Origin: an uncultured Prevotellaceae bacterium
GTDB taxonomy: Bacteria; Bacteroidota; Bacteroidia; Bacteroidales; Bacteroidaceae
DNA length: 17,623 nt
Assembly: GCA_902775075.1 (NCBI GenBank)
Contig: CACYKX010000039.1
Location: 1 to 17,623 of the forward strand
Reading direction: 5' to 3'
Part shown: positions 7,241 through 15,237 of the stretch, one piece after another
How the letters are laid out: each line of letters begins with the position of its first letter
How positions within the stretch are numbered: the first letter of the stretch is position 1
Program-made: the position numbers and the translations under genes
Notes under the pieces: generated by a model
Database searches by the model: none
What the model was told of the DNA's origin: nothing
Seen by the model: the letters and a program-made list of their open reading frames with translations, nothing else

Positions 7241-8376
7241 TTCTTAATATATTTGCCGGCTTGTGTTACAATATATCCATGATAGTTGATTAGTCCCAGA
7301 CTCAATAACAGAATAGATAACGAGATACAGTTGTCGAGACTACCGCCCCAAAATAAGTCGAGCGATAACCCAAGGAACAGTCCCAATTCTATAGAATACT
7401 CCTTATAGGTAGAATAATAGGTAAGCGTCTTGTATATCGCATAGAGGAACAAGAGCATCACCGGAATTCCGAAGCATAAAGCGATGAGCAATATCGTAGA
7501 TTCCGTTACTCCGGCCATTGCCAAATTGTGGAAGGTGAATATCGTGTTATCCTTTAAGGTTTGGAAGAAGAAACCAATCCCTGTCAACGGACTCTGTAGG
7601 ATCAAACCGACGGTTCTTTCCCAAAGCGCCCATCTTAACTCGTTACTCTGACTGATATCTACTGTGAGTGCCGTCATAATGACGACAGCGATGACCAACA
7701 GAAAATAGAGCGATTTCAATAGTCTTGGATGTTTGAAGAACTGATATTTGTAAAGCAGGAATACAGCCAATAATATGATGTAATATCTAAACGAACCCGC
7801 AAGGAGCAGATTGATCAACATACTAGCCATAATGAATCTCTTGATCCATTTGTTTTTGATGTCCTCGTGTAAAAAACAGCATATTGCCAAGAATGATATA
7901 CTTCCGGAATAGAGAGTGTTGCTTTTTACACCAGGGAATCTCGGTAAGAACTCTCCCGGGCGTACGGGTGGAAATGCAGTCCAAGGTAGTGAGAATCCCA
8001 TAGCCAATAATATGTTGGAAAGAATGTCTGCGATAAAGATGATATAGACAACAGCCTTGATGATGGAGATGAGTTCAGTCTTATGGTTGGTACCCATAAA
8101 GAAGAATGCGAAAAAGTAGAATTGTCCCCACATCATGATCGATTTACTTGTCGTATCTCGGAATATCACGTTGGCAATACCGATAAGGAGAGAAATGCCC
8201 AAGAATAATGAAAATACAGGTATTGTTCTTATCTGATAGATAAAGGTATCCACAGAGAACAGAAGTATGGCAGCCAGAGCGAGCAGAGGTAGCGTATAGG
8301 GCGTATATCCCGCAAACTGGAACAGAATGAGGGATATTGCGAAGATATAATATTTTATACTATTACTGATGATCAT
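7237..8376 (-). CDS. wzy: O-antigen/exopolysaccharide polymerase (Wzy-like)
   Basis: 379 residues, almost wholly hydrophobic with about ten membrane segments and short loops. This profile, with a larger periplasmic loop in the middle containing the Pro/Arg-rich MGFSLPWTAFPPVRPGEFLP, and the later segment LQSPLTGIGFFFQTL (a P-x-x-G-x-G pattern shared by O-antigen ligase/polymerase proteins), points to Wzy. It would join flipped lipid-linked units into polymer on the periplasmic side of the inner membrane. It is the only candidate polymerase in the operon. Sequence conservation in this family is very low, so the call rests on topology and context. An O-antigen ligase (WaaL) is the alternative, less likely with Wza- and Wzc-like genes present. 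It overlaps wzx by 14 bp. Confidence 0.82.
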   Translation of the reverse strand: MIISNSIKYYIFAISLILFQFAGYTPYTLPLLALAAILLFSVDTFIYQIRTIPVFSLFLGISLLIGIANVIFRDTTSKSIMMWGQFYFFAFFFMGTNHKTELISIIKAVVYIIFIADILSNILLAMGFSLPWTAFPPVRPGEFLPRFPGVKSNTLYSGSISFLAICCFLHEDIKNKWIKRFIMASMLINLLLAGSFRYYIILLAVFLLYKYQFFKHPRLLKSLYFLLVIAVVIMTALTVDISQSNELRWALWERTVGLILQSPLTGIGFFFQTLKDNTIFTFHNLAMAGVTESTILLIALCFGIPVMLLFLYAIYKTLTYYSTYKEYSIELGLFLGLSLDLFWGGSLDNCISLSILLLSLGLINYHGYIVTQAGKYIKK

Positions 8377-9664
8377 AAGTCTTCAATATCGTTTTTATAT
8401 ATATCCATATCATGAGAGTTTTGGCAACATACGAGATGAATACTGCCAAGGCCGGCGCTGAGGCTCCATACCCCATCTGAAGTAAATAATATGTAGACAG
8501 AATCAAGACGATAGCCCATATCAGATTCAAGAAGAAACTGGTCCATATCTTGTCTTTACTATATACAGACATCTCGATGACATTGGAGACGGAAGAGAAT
8601 ACCGTGGAAAAGCCTAGTAGAATAAGAGGTGTGGTATCTTCAAATCCGTTGCCATAAAAGTTCATGATCATGTTACTAGCAAGAAGCGTGAAGATGGCAA
8701 AGAGAAGAGATATACAAGATATGCCGATAATATTGGCAAGCAGAGTATTCTTGAACTCCTTGTTGCTGGTAATGCTGGCGAGTATAGGTAACACAATCTG
8801 ACTGATGGCTCCTGGGATGAAAAGTAAGATAACCTTCCATTGGTCGGCAGCTTCGAAGATGGCAAGTTCTCCGAATCCATTGCTCCTCACGAGTAGGGTT
8901 CGGATGACGAAGAAAGCCGGCGTCACCATGATGGCCGAAAGCGTTGCGGGAATGCTGTAAGTATATAGTAGTTTCCAGTCATCCTTTCGAATAGATCCCG
9001 TCTTGATGTCGATATGATTCTTTGCGAAAGATCTCCTGACGGATAAGAAGTTCAGTCCATAGAGTAGTGTGATACCCAGACCGAATCCGACGATAGCACC
9101 GGACAATTGGAAATAATAAGCACCGGCAACCATAAAGATGGCTTCGGCGATACCTCCCCAGAGTGTGTTGATGGCAATACTTCTGAAGTCCTCCAGCCCC
9201 ATTAATGTACCATTCTCAATTCCGTTCAATATCGACACGAACAACATGATACTACCATATCGGATGATTGTATCCAAGTCTGGACTGTCGAGAATATGTT
9301 CTGCGATGACGTGGGAGAACAGCAAAAGCAAGATCACGATAGCGAGTCCGATGACGAGCGAGAACCTATTGGAAAGTTGATAGACAGAGGCAGCATGGTC
9401 AGGACTATCCTTACGATATTGCGAAATGAATTTCGTCGCTGTCACGCCAATTCCCGTGGCACCAAGGACTATGAACATACCAATAGTAGAACGGATGATA
9501 CCGAGTTCACCGAATATGTCTTTCCCCAAGATACGGGCGCATAAGATACCAGACAGGAAGAAACAAAATTTTCCTATAGCTGTACCCGTGAACGTCCAGA
9601 AAGCCCCGTGTACTAATCTGTTGGCAATATCATGCTTTCTAAGATTATCTATTATTCTCGCCAT
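8363..9664 (-). CDS. wzx: Polysaccharide flippase (Wzx, MOP superfamily)
   Basis: 433 residues with about twelve membrane helices. The N-terminal pattern GAFWTFTGTAIGKFCFFLSG followed by CARILGKDIFGELGIIRS is characteristic of RfbX/Wzx-type transporters of the MOP superfamily, and ATKFISQYR ends the second helix region as usual. It moves undecaprenyl-diphosphate-linked repeat units across the inner membrane. Its start overlaps the end of the Wzc-like gene by 20 bp and its end overlaps wzy by 14 bp, so expression is tightly coupled. Length is normal for the family. Confidence 0.9.
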   Translation of the reverse strand: MARIIDNLRKHDIANRLVHGAFWTFTGTAIGKFCFFLSGILCARILGKDIFGELGIIRSTIGMFIVLGATGIGVTATKFISQYRKDSPDHAASVYQLSNRFSLVIGLAIVILLLLFSHVIAEHILDSPDLDTIIRYGSIMLFVSILNGIENGTLMGLEDFRSIAINTLWGGIAEAIFMVAGAYYFQLSGAIVGFGLGITLLYGLNFLSVRRSFAKNHIDIKTGSIRKDDWKLLYTYSIPATLSAIMVTPAFFVIRTLLVRSNGFGELAIFEAADQWKVILLFIPGAISQIVLPILASITSNKEFKNTLLANIIGISCISLLFAIFTLLASNMIMNFYGNGFEDTTPLILLGFSTVFSSVSNVIEMSVYSKDKIWTSFFLNLIWAIVLILSTYYLLQMGYGASAPALAVFISYVAKTLMIWIYIKTILKTYDHQ

Positions 9665-11918
9665 TTAAGATGAGTTGGACATTCTTTATAATTCCGTCGT
9701 TCTCCAGCTTTTCGATATTTCTAATATCGTTGATATTTGCCATTCCACTCCTGATTACCAACAAAGAACGTTGGCAAGCGTCTGCGAACATCTCAACATC
9801 AGAATAATGCAATAGAGAAGGTGTGTCGATGACGATGAAGTCGTATACCTTAGACAATTCGCTCATGAGTGATTTGCCATAAGGTGATAATAAGATGTCG
9901 ATAGCATGATCTCTTTCAGTTCCGAGTGGCATGAAGTACAAGTTTTCCTGCAACTGCATGATGTAAGAATCTTGGTTAGCGGCATCTTCCTTCAGCAGAA
10001 GATCTGTTAATCCCTCATGCTGAGCACCATATGTAGATGTCAAAGTATAGTATCTGGTGTCTGCATCTATCAGCAAAGTCTTCATCTTAGGAAGTCTGCT
10101 TAGAGATTTTGCCAAGTTTAAGGCCGTATGTGTAGCTCCCGACCCTTTAAGAGTAGGACAAATCAGAAGATTATAACTTTCGTTGTTCTTCTTATCTTTC
10201 GTCATCCGATTCCTTAGTATACGGATCGCATCATCATAGTTGGCCTCATGCTCTTCAGGGAGTTCTGCACAGAGATGCAGACTTGTGCCGAAGATATCCT
10301 CCTTTCTTCTAATTGTCTTACTGAGGTATAGTTTGATGAAGAAGAAGATAAAAGGAAACAGAATACCGAAGAGTACGGCGGCAGCCATCGTTCTGATCTT
10401 CTTAGGGAATACAGGTTTAAACTTACCCGTAGGCTGAGAGATAACTCTAGCGTTGTCAGAGACAAACAAGTTGGAGAGTTCTATCTCCTCCTTTTTCTGT
10501 AACAAGAAAATATACAACTGTTCGATAACCTTCTGCTGTCTTTCGATAGGCAGAATCTTCTTGACCTTCTGTGGAGCAGAGGCGATCTCACTATTTGTCG
10601 AATTCTTAGTTTGTTGCATATTCTTTGCTTGCAACTTTGCCTGTGCCACGGCGTGGTCGAGAGAGGTGGCAAGTGCCTTTCTCATCGCATTTACTTGGCG
10701 CGTGAGTTCCTCTACGAGCGGATTCTTCTCGCTACTATTCTGAAGCATATTATTTCTCTTCATCAAGAGCTCGTTATAGTTGATGATCTGCTTGGCCACG
10801 TTCTCATTGTCTGGTAACAAATTGCCCGGCAACGGCTGATAGTTGTTAGCCCCCTTAGCAAGGTTACTCATATTCTGTAGCATATACAACTGGTTGTTCA
10901 GTTTTGCGGCCATCTCGTTTTCCACCACCGAAGTTTCCAGATACATTTTCGCATTCCCAGCATAGTCCAGTATCATGTTATCACTCTTGAAATCCATGAT
11001 ATGATTGTCAAGTCCAGAGAGCGTCTTCTCAATATCCGAGATTCTGTCGTTAACGAATTTTGCCGACGATTGCATAGAAGTCATCTTCTCTTTGAAATGC
11101 TTCTCTTTGTATATGCTGATGAGCGTGTTGATAACCCGTTCAGTTCGTTTGGCTGTGATATCCTGATAAGAGAGCTCGATAACAGAGGTCTGGTCGTCGG
11201 AATTCTCAATCTTGATGACTTTCGAGATCTCGTCGGCGGTATCATACACTCTATCTTTCTTTACCTTTATCGTGATTTCCTCCTGATCGCTGAAAGCCTT
11301 AGGGAAATACTTTGTCGGCGTGATACAGATAGAACCGATAGGCGTATGAATTACAGAATTTATCTTTCCCTTGACCTCATCATCATAGTCAGTTTTCTCT
11401 TTCTTGAAATCACTTAGCGTAACCTCACCATTCTTGTTGAGTTTCACGATGACCTGTCCCTTCGACGAGTCATCGATGTTGGCGAAGGAAACCTTTATTG
11501 GTAAGTTCTTGTCGCAAACTTCTTGATAGAACAGACCATGCTGAATTTGGTATGAAGTATTTAGATCGAGTCTTTTTACCAATTCCTCTAAAGTCGACTT
11601 CGCCTGTAGAATTCTGATTTCATTGTTCACGTTCGAAGAGATATGGAACATTCCCAAATTCGAGAACACACCTAAGTTTGATGCGACAGCAGAGCTCAAC
11701 AGACTACTGCTGTTGTTATCCTCGTCCTTGATGAGAACCTCAGCATCCCTTTCATATTTCGGGGTTACTATCAGGAGAAACAGAATAGCGACAGCTATTG
11801 TACAGACAAAGAATATAGCACATCCTATCCAATGATTTCTGCATTCGTCAAGGATTCTTTTCAACGTAATATGTCTTTCTTTCTTTTCAACTAATTTTTC
11901 GTAATCTTGAAAATCCAT
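9645..11918 (-). CDS. Wzc-like polysaccharide co-polymerase with a degenerate kinase domain
   Basis: 757 residues. A cytoplasmic N-terminus leads to membrane helix 1 (about 30-51), a long periplasmic Wzz/GumC-type domain with coiled-coil-rich middle (about 265-440), the GNVR-type stretch RQQKVIEQLYIFLLQKKEEI, helix 2 (about 505-530), then a cytoplasmic BY-kinase-like ATPase domain. Walker A' (TLLIDADTRYYTL) and Walker B (DFIVIDTPSLL) are intact, but Walker A reads KGSGATHTAL where active kinases have GEGKTTTAL: the lysine is Ala595 (GCT, codon at 10134-10136). The C-terminus ends NGENNR with no tyrosine cluster. Family members control chain length and assembly with Wza; here tyrosine autophosphorylation is unlikely. 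Eight nt separate it from the Wza-like gene. Confidence 0.9.
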   Translation of the reverse strand: MDFQDYEKLVEKKERHITLKRILDECRNHWIGCAIFFVCTIAVAILFLLIVTPKYERDAEVLIKDEDNNSSSLLSSAVASNLGVFSNLGMFHISSNVNNEIRILQAKSTLEELVKRLDLNTSYQIQHGLFYQEVCDKNLPIKVSFANIDDSSKGQVIVKLNKNGEVTLSDFKKEKTDYDDEVKGKINSVIHTPIGSICITPTKYFPKAFSDQEEITIKVKKDRVYDTADEISKVIKIENSDDQTSVIELSYQDITAKRTERVINTLISIYKEKHFKEKMTSMQSSAKFVNDRISDIEKTLSGLDNHIMDFKSDNMILDYAGNAKMYLETSVVENEMAAKLNNQLYMLQNMSNLAKGANNYQPLPGNLLPDNENVAKQIINYNELLMKRNNMLQNSSEKNPLVEELTRQVNAMRKALATSLDHAVAQAKLQAKNMQQTKNSTNSEIASAPQKVKKILPIERQQKVIEQLYIFLLQKKEEIELSNLFVSDNARVISQPTGKFKPVFPKKIRTMAAAVLFGILFPFIFFFIKLYLSKTIRRKEDIFGTSLHLCAELPEEHEANYDDAIRILRNRMTKDKKNNESYNLLICPTLKGSGATHTALNLAKSLSRLPKMKTLLIDADTRYYTLTSTYGAQHEGLTDLLLKEDAANQDSYIMQLQENLYFMPLGTERDHAIDILLSPYGKSLMSELSKVYDFIVIDTPSLLHYSDVEMFADACQRSLLVIRSGMANINDIRNIEKLENDGIIKNVQLILNGENNR

Positions 11919-11926
11919 GGCGCATT

Positions 11927-12715
11927 TTATTTAAAGAAGAGAACGGCAATAGTGGTGAGGACAGAAGCAACGGAAAGCCATACCGAAACATTTCGTGACG
12001 TATTACCGTTGGCCGTAGATTGTCGTGCCCTGTAATTGTTCGCTTTCACATATATCACGTCATTCTGGTGGATATAAAAGGCATCAGAACGAAGAAGGTC
12101 TTTCCCGGAAGCTAGATTAAGCATATAAGTTTTCTTCATTCCATCCACATCGCGTAGTACGACGATGCTGTCCCTCTTTCCGAATAAGGTTACGTCACCA
12201 GATTGTCCCAGGGCTTCAAAGATATTTGTCTCATCCTTGGTGATCTTCTTTATGCCCGAAAGGGTTACCTCACCTAGAACAGTATACGAAAGATTCTTGT
12301 ATCCCACGTTGACGGTGACATCCTTAGCCATTCCCGTATTCACTAGTTTTTCCTTGATGATTTCTTCGGTTTCCTCTCGGGTTAGTCCCGAGAGATGTAT
12401 CTTTCCCAAGATCGGGAAATCGATATTACCATCAGAGTCGATAGTATATCCTGTAATGTACTGGTTGCCCGAAGGACTTCCCGAACTGATGTTCGTGTTC
12501 AGGTTACCATTGAAGAGATAGTTGAACTCCGGAATTTTACTCTTGACGATGATAGATATCTCATCACCTTTCTGTAGTCTGATCATTCCGTTGTTCGAGG
12601 TTTGTATGGTAGTACCATCATAGAGGTCTTGCATATAATTGAAGTTCTTTGGCGTTTCACAGGAAAGAAAAACAAAAGACAGTAAAAGTATAATGATATG
12701 ATATGATTTCTTCAT
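11927..12715 (-). CDS. Wza-like polysaccharide export lipoprotein
   Basis: 262 residues. The signal peptide ends in a lipobox FLSC with acylated Cys19. NFNYMQDLYDG is followed by the Poly_export domain (MIRLQKGDEISIIVKSKIPE, then YTIDSDGNIDFPILGKIHLS, the strongest family motif) and an SLBB-like beta-grasp region (VGYKNLSYTVLGEVTLSG). A C-terminal hydrophobic segment (about 242-261) is common in Bacteroidetes members and may correspond to the outer-membrane helix of Wza. It forms the export channel that takes polymer from the Wzc-like protein across the periplasm and outer membrane. It heads the tightly packed part of the operon; 45 bp separate it from the esterase gene and I find no TAnnTTTG box there. 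Confidence 0.92.
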   Translation of the reverse strand: MKKSYHIIILLLSFVFLSCETPKNFNYMQDLYDGTTIQTSNNGMIRLQKGDEISIIVKSKIPEFNYLFNGNLNTNISSGSPSGNQYITGYTIDSDGNIDFPILGKIHLSGLTREETEEIIKEKLVNTGMAKDVTVNVGYKNLSYTVLGEVTLSGIKKITKDETNIFEALGQSGDVTLFGKRDSIVVLRDVDGMKKTYMLNLASGKDLLRSDAFYIHQNDVIYVKANNYRARQSTANGNTSRNVSVWLSVASVLTTIAVLFFK

Positions 12716-12760
12716 GATGAATCTTAATATTGTTTTAGAGAAAACTCGTTTTATCCTAAA

Positions 12761-13432
12761 TTATTGTCCCATAACCCATGCAAATCCCTTTGCAGTTCTC
12801 AATCCATTGTCTTGAAAATGGTTGCCGGGATTCCATTCCAGAATACTGTTTATCCCCTTGTCTTGCAAGATTTTGTATTCCCGACGCATACATACAGCCA
12901 CCTGTTTCATGGCCACACTCTTGGTATGTTCCTCTTTGTCTCCTAAACTCAGATAAATATGCTTTACCAAAGGGTCATGCTCCTTAGAGTATTTTATCCA
13001 GTTAGGATACCATATCGATGGTGATGCCGATACCGTACCATAGAATATATCACTCTGGAAAGCCGCCCATATCGAGAAGAATCCGGCAAGGGAATATCCT
13101 CCGAGGATGATCTTCGTGTCAGGGAGACAGAACACAGGAATGATATTCTCGATGATATAGTCGAGTGTTTGCGGACCGCCATTACCGAAAGGAATCTTTC
13201 CGAATACCGGTGGGGCAGGCCAAGGCGTAAGTTCTGCATTCCATTTCTCTATCTTGAAAGCCACAAGTGTAAACGACTTGTCCGTCAGTTGCTCAATATG
13301 TTCCACCTCATGGTCGAGTTCCGTCACATCATGACTGTCCACCGGTTGCAGGAGAACGAACCGAGGTTCATCCTCATGATAGACGTAGCAAGTCTTACCA
13401 CCTATAGATTGTACATTCTTATTATGTCTCAT
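12761..13432 (-). CDS. Alpha/beta-hydrolase-fold putative esterase
   Basis: 223 residues with the esterase-D/Fes-like fold. The nucleophile elbow is GGYSLAG at 111-117 with Ser114; SASPSIWY (135-142) is the usual following motif in this family; Asp165 (SLGDKEE) and His205 (NPGNHF) are candidates for the rest of the triad. There is no signal peptide or membrane segment, so it is cytosolic. Relatives hydrolyse acyl or siderophore esters; the substrate here is unknown. It has its own -7 box upstream and is followed after 45 bp by the export lipoprotein gene, so it may be the first gene of the exopolysaccharide operon, perhaps acting on acyl groups of the polymer or its precursors. That link is inference. 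Confidence 0.83.
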   Translation of the reverse strand: MRHNKNVQSIGGKTCYVYHEDEPRFVLLQPVDSHDVTELDHEVEHIEQLTDKSFTLVAFKIEKWNAELTPWPAPPVFGKIPFGNGGPQTLDYIIENIIPVFCLPDTKIILGGYSLAGFFSIWAAFQSDIFYGTVSASPSIWYPNWIKYSKEHDPLVKHIYLSLGDKEEHTKSVAMKQVAVCMRREYKILQDKGINSILEWNPGNHFQDNGLRTAKGFAWVMGQ

Positions 13433-13484
13433 AAAAACTTAGTATGAATCATGTCCCGTGATGTCACGAGAGCCGTAGACGATG

Positions 13485-13492
13485 CAAAGGTA
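13485..13492 (-). promoter_or_regulatory. -7 box (TACCTTTG) of the esterase gene and perhaps of the exopolysaccharide operon
   Basis: TACCTTTG on the minus strand fits TAnnTTTG. The transcript would start near 13478, giving a leader of about 45 nt to the ATG at 13432. A clear TTTG at the -33 position is absent; the upstream stretch is a run of alternating A and T. Because no other -7 box is seen before the export lipoprotein gene, this may drive all nine genes down to 4077. Confidence 0.5.
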
Positions 13493-13554
13493 GCATAAAA
13501 ATGGCAATCATATATATAATATGTGCGAAAACGAACAAAAACTTCCATTTTTAT

Positions 13555-13585
13555 TTTGCTATTACTGTAAATTGATTTATCTTTG
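13555..13585 (+). promoter_or_regulatory. Promoter of the tmRNA gene (TTTG-N19-TATCTTTG)
   Basis: TTTG at 13555-13558 and TATCTTTG at 13578-13585 are separated by 19 nt, a full match to the Bacteroidetes primary sigma consensus. Transcription would start near 13591, about 15 nt before the mature 5' end of tmRNA, which RNase P would then trim. Confidence 0.85.
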
Positions 13586-13605
13586 CAGCAGAAAAGTACA
13601 TTTCA

Positions 13606-14002
13606 GGGGTTGTTTGGATTTGACAGCGGGATGAAATGGTACGTAAGCACGCGGAGCCTCGATGGCTAGCTCCTTAATCTGAGTGATCAAAAATTAATTG
13701 GCGAAAACAATTACGCTCTCGCTGCCTAATCGAAGTACAGTAGATTACTGGCTTAATCCTGTCACAAGGTGATAGGACGAGACACCGCTCCGAGGATGTT
13801 GTTCCGAATCTAAAGATATAGTGGTGCAGGTTAAATCGGAAATAGTCTGGCGATGCCTCGCTCGTCTGATGAAATTTTAGAGGATAAGGTATCGGTTGGT
13901 GGTCCAGGTCTTGCCGATACACGAAAACCGAAGGCTGGAATAAACGTGTAGAAAGCGTATGGTTTCCCTGTTTGGACGCGGGTTCGACTCCCGCCAGCTC
14001 CA
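13606..14002 (+). ncRNA. ssrA: Transfer-messenger RNA (tmRNA, ssrA)
   Basis: Rescues stalled ribosomes by acting as an alanine tRNA and then as an mRNA for a degradation tag. The 5' end GGGGTTGTTTGGATTTGACAG is the conserved tmRNA start. Its first seven bases pair with CAGCTCC at 13995-14001, and the T arm is GCGGG-TTCGACT-CCCGC at 13978-13994. The tag frame at 13700-13729 ends in ALAA and a stop. The discriminator A is 14002 and the next bases are CGA, so the 3' CCA is not encoded and must be added by the CCA enzyme. About 397 nt is a normal length. A strong promoter precedes it and a strong hairpin terminator follows. Confidence 0.97.
13700..13729 (+). other. tmRNA tag-peptide reading frame (GENNYALAA-stop)
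   Basis: The resume codon GGC at 13700 begins Gly-Glu-Asn-Asn-Tyr-Ala-Leu-Ala-Ala followed by TAA. Together with the charged Ala of tmRNA the tag is A-GENNYALAA. The final ALAA is the ClpXP/ClpAP degron, and the GENN form is known from Bacteroidales such as Porphyromonas gingivalis. Confidence 0.95.
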
Positions 14003-14047
14003 CGATCATCTTTTCAGACAAAGTCAAAAAAACAATTAGGAATCTGT

Positions 14048-14088
14048 AAAGTGCCTTAACTTCATGAAGTTAAGGCACTTTACTTTTT
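14048..14088 (+). terminator. Intrinsic terminator of ssrA, 34-bp perfect palindrome
   Basis: 14048-14081 is a perfect 34-bp palindrome (AAAGTGCCTTAACTTC on the left arm, centre CATG), followed by AC and five T. The transcript would form a 15-bp stem with a CAUG loop. It lies 46 nt after the mature tmRNA end. As the palindrome begins with AAA and ends with TTT it could in principle stop transcription from both sides, though no minus-strand gene reads into it. Confidence 0.88.
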
Positions 14089-14228
14089 GCTCGTAAGCAT
14101 CTTCTATCAGCTAATCCAAAGGTCATCTTGCGATTTCCTTTCTATTTAGCGATTAGATATATATCAATAAATTACGGGTACGGAAGATATAAAAGCGTCT
14201 TTCTCGCATTTATTAGGTAAATTATGAC

Positions 14229-14236
14229 TACCTTTG
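14229..14236 (+). promoter_or_regulatory. -7 box (TACCTTTG) of the cytidylate-kinase-like/lrgAB unit
   Basis: TACCTTTG matches TAnnTTTG; transcription would start near 14243 and give a leader of about 25 nt to the ATG at 14268. The -33 region holds no clear TTTG. Confidence 0.5.
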
Positions 14237-14267
14237 CACTCGTTTTTTTAACGATAAAAAATAAAGT

Positions 14268-14846
14268 ATGATAATTACAATAGCGCGCCAATGTGGTTGC
14301 GGGGCAATCCATGTAGGCGAGATACTTGCAGAACATTATGGCATACCTCTCTATACGAGAAAGAGTTTGATGGATATGGCCGAAGAAAAAGGTATTTTGC
14401 AGGAAATGGATGACTTCTTCGAAGAGCGTCCTGTAGACAACCTGATGTTCGCAATTTCCGAAGGATATGCAGAAGCAAATATCAGTTTGCATGAGAAACC
14501 TATTAAGATGCTCTCGGATATGATAGGAGAGAAGAATTGCATCATCATAGGACGATGCGGAAACTATATCTTCAGAAATCGAAAAGATTTGGTATCTGTA
14601 TTCCTTAAGGGTAACGTGGATGCGAGAGTACAGGACATCATGCAAGAGAAAAATATGAAGAAGGCCGAGGCACAAGAATTCGTAGACTATATCGACGATT
14701 GTCGTATCAACTATCATAAATATTATACAGGGTTGACTTGGGGAAATGCTGCCGATTACGACATCTGCCTAGACAACTGTCGGTTGGATTCCTCGCATAC
14801 GGCATCGATCATAGAAGGATATATCAAAGCATTGAACATTAAATAA
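14268..14846 (+). CDS. Cytidylate-kinase-like family protein
   Basis: 192 residues. The start MIITIARQCGCGAIHVGEIL matches the cytidylate kinase-like family, whose usual entry is SRQ-x-GSGG-x-x-IG. IIIGRCGNYI at 92-101 and YYTGLTWGNAADYDICLDN at 152-170 are further hallmarks. The family is thought to be a P-loop nucleoside-phosphate kinase, but the loop here (GCGAIHVG) lacks the Lys-Ser/Thr of a standard Walker A, as in many of its members, and activity is unproven. It is distinct from the essential Cmk. A -7 box lies upstream, and lrgA starts 31 bp downstream, so the three genes form a probable operon. Confidence 0.85.
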   Translation: MIITIARQCGCGAIHVGEILAEHYGIPLYTRKSLMDMAEEKGILQEMDDFFEERPVDNLMFAISEGYAEANISLHEKPIKMLSDMIGEKNCIIIGRCGNYIFRNRKDLVSVFLKGNVDARVQDIMQEKNMKKAEAQEFVDYIDDCRINYHKYYTGLTWGNAADYDICLDNCRLDSSHTASIIEGYIKALNIK

Positions 14847-14877
14847 TTAAAAGAAGGGTAAAAAGAAGGATAGCAAA

Positions 14878-15237
14878 ATGAAATATATTATACAACTACT
14901 TATTATTATCATATTCGCATTTATCGGGGAAGTACTCCATCATTTCATACCGGTTCCGGTACCCGCCAGCATCTATGGCATTATCTTGTTGTTCGGAGTA
15001 TTGGAGATGAAATGGATCAAGGTGAAAGATATCCGAGAAGTCAGTATGTTCCTCATCGCTGTGATGCCTGTGATGTTTATCCCTTCAGCAGTAGGACTTA
15101 TTGACTCTTGGGAAGCCATCAAGGGCTCAATATTCCAGTATCTCGCCATTACGATAATAAGTACAGTAGTAGTGATGTCTGTTGCCGGACTCGTGACCCA
15201 ATATGTGATTCGTCGCGGAAAGGAGGCAGCCGAATGA
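14878..15237 (+). CDS. lrgA: LrgA/CidA-family membrane protein
   Basis: 119 residues with four membrane helices. The pattern IGEVLHHFIPVPVPASIYGI near 17-36 is the family signature (P-x-P-x-S-x-x-G), followed by VSMFLIAVMPVMFIPSAVGL. LrgA/CidA proteins are holin-like and work with LrgB/CidB in control of murein hydrolase activity and cell death or, in some Firmicutes, in transport of pyruvate; the role in Bacteroidales is not settled. AAGGA at 14866-14870 lies 7 nt before the ATG and could serve as a ribosome-binding site. The end overlaps lrgB by 4 bp. Confidence 0.92.
   Translation: MKYIIQLLIIIIFAFIGEVLHHFIPVPVPASIYGIILLFGVLEMKWIKVKDIREVSMFLIAVMPVMFIPSAVGLIDSWEAIKGSIFQYLAITIISTVVVMSVAGLVTQYVIRRGKEAAE
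15221..15226 (+). promoter_or_regulatory. Strong Shine-Dalgarno (AGGAGG) that sets the lrgB start
   Basis: AGGAGG lies inside the end of lrgA, 7 nt before the ATG at 15234. Perfect Shine-Dalgarno sites are uncommon in Bacteroidetes, and this one supports 15234 over in-frame codons further upstream. Confidence 0.7.

Noticed and set aside
11001..11417. 138-residue + strand frame inside the Wzc-like gene
   Set aside because: The minus-strand reading is a continuous family match; this frame has no promoter, no recognisable motif and is a shadow.
4077..12715. Phase-variable capsule locus of the Bacteroides UpxY/UpxZ type
   Set aside because: No NusG-like UpxY, no UpxZ, no invertible promoter with flanking inverted repeats and no site-specific recombinase are present.
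13674..14027. 117-residue open frame on the minus strand (MTLSEKMIVELAGVEPASKQ...)
   Set aside because: It lies entirely antisense to tmRNA and its terminator-side flank; open frames of this kind are well-known false calls across structured RNA genes.
14172..14717. 181-residue minus-strand frame opposite the cytidylate-kinase-like gene
   Set aside because: The + strand product matches a known family over its full length, so the reverse frame is a shadow.
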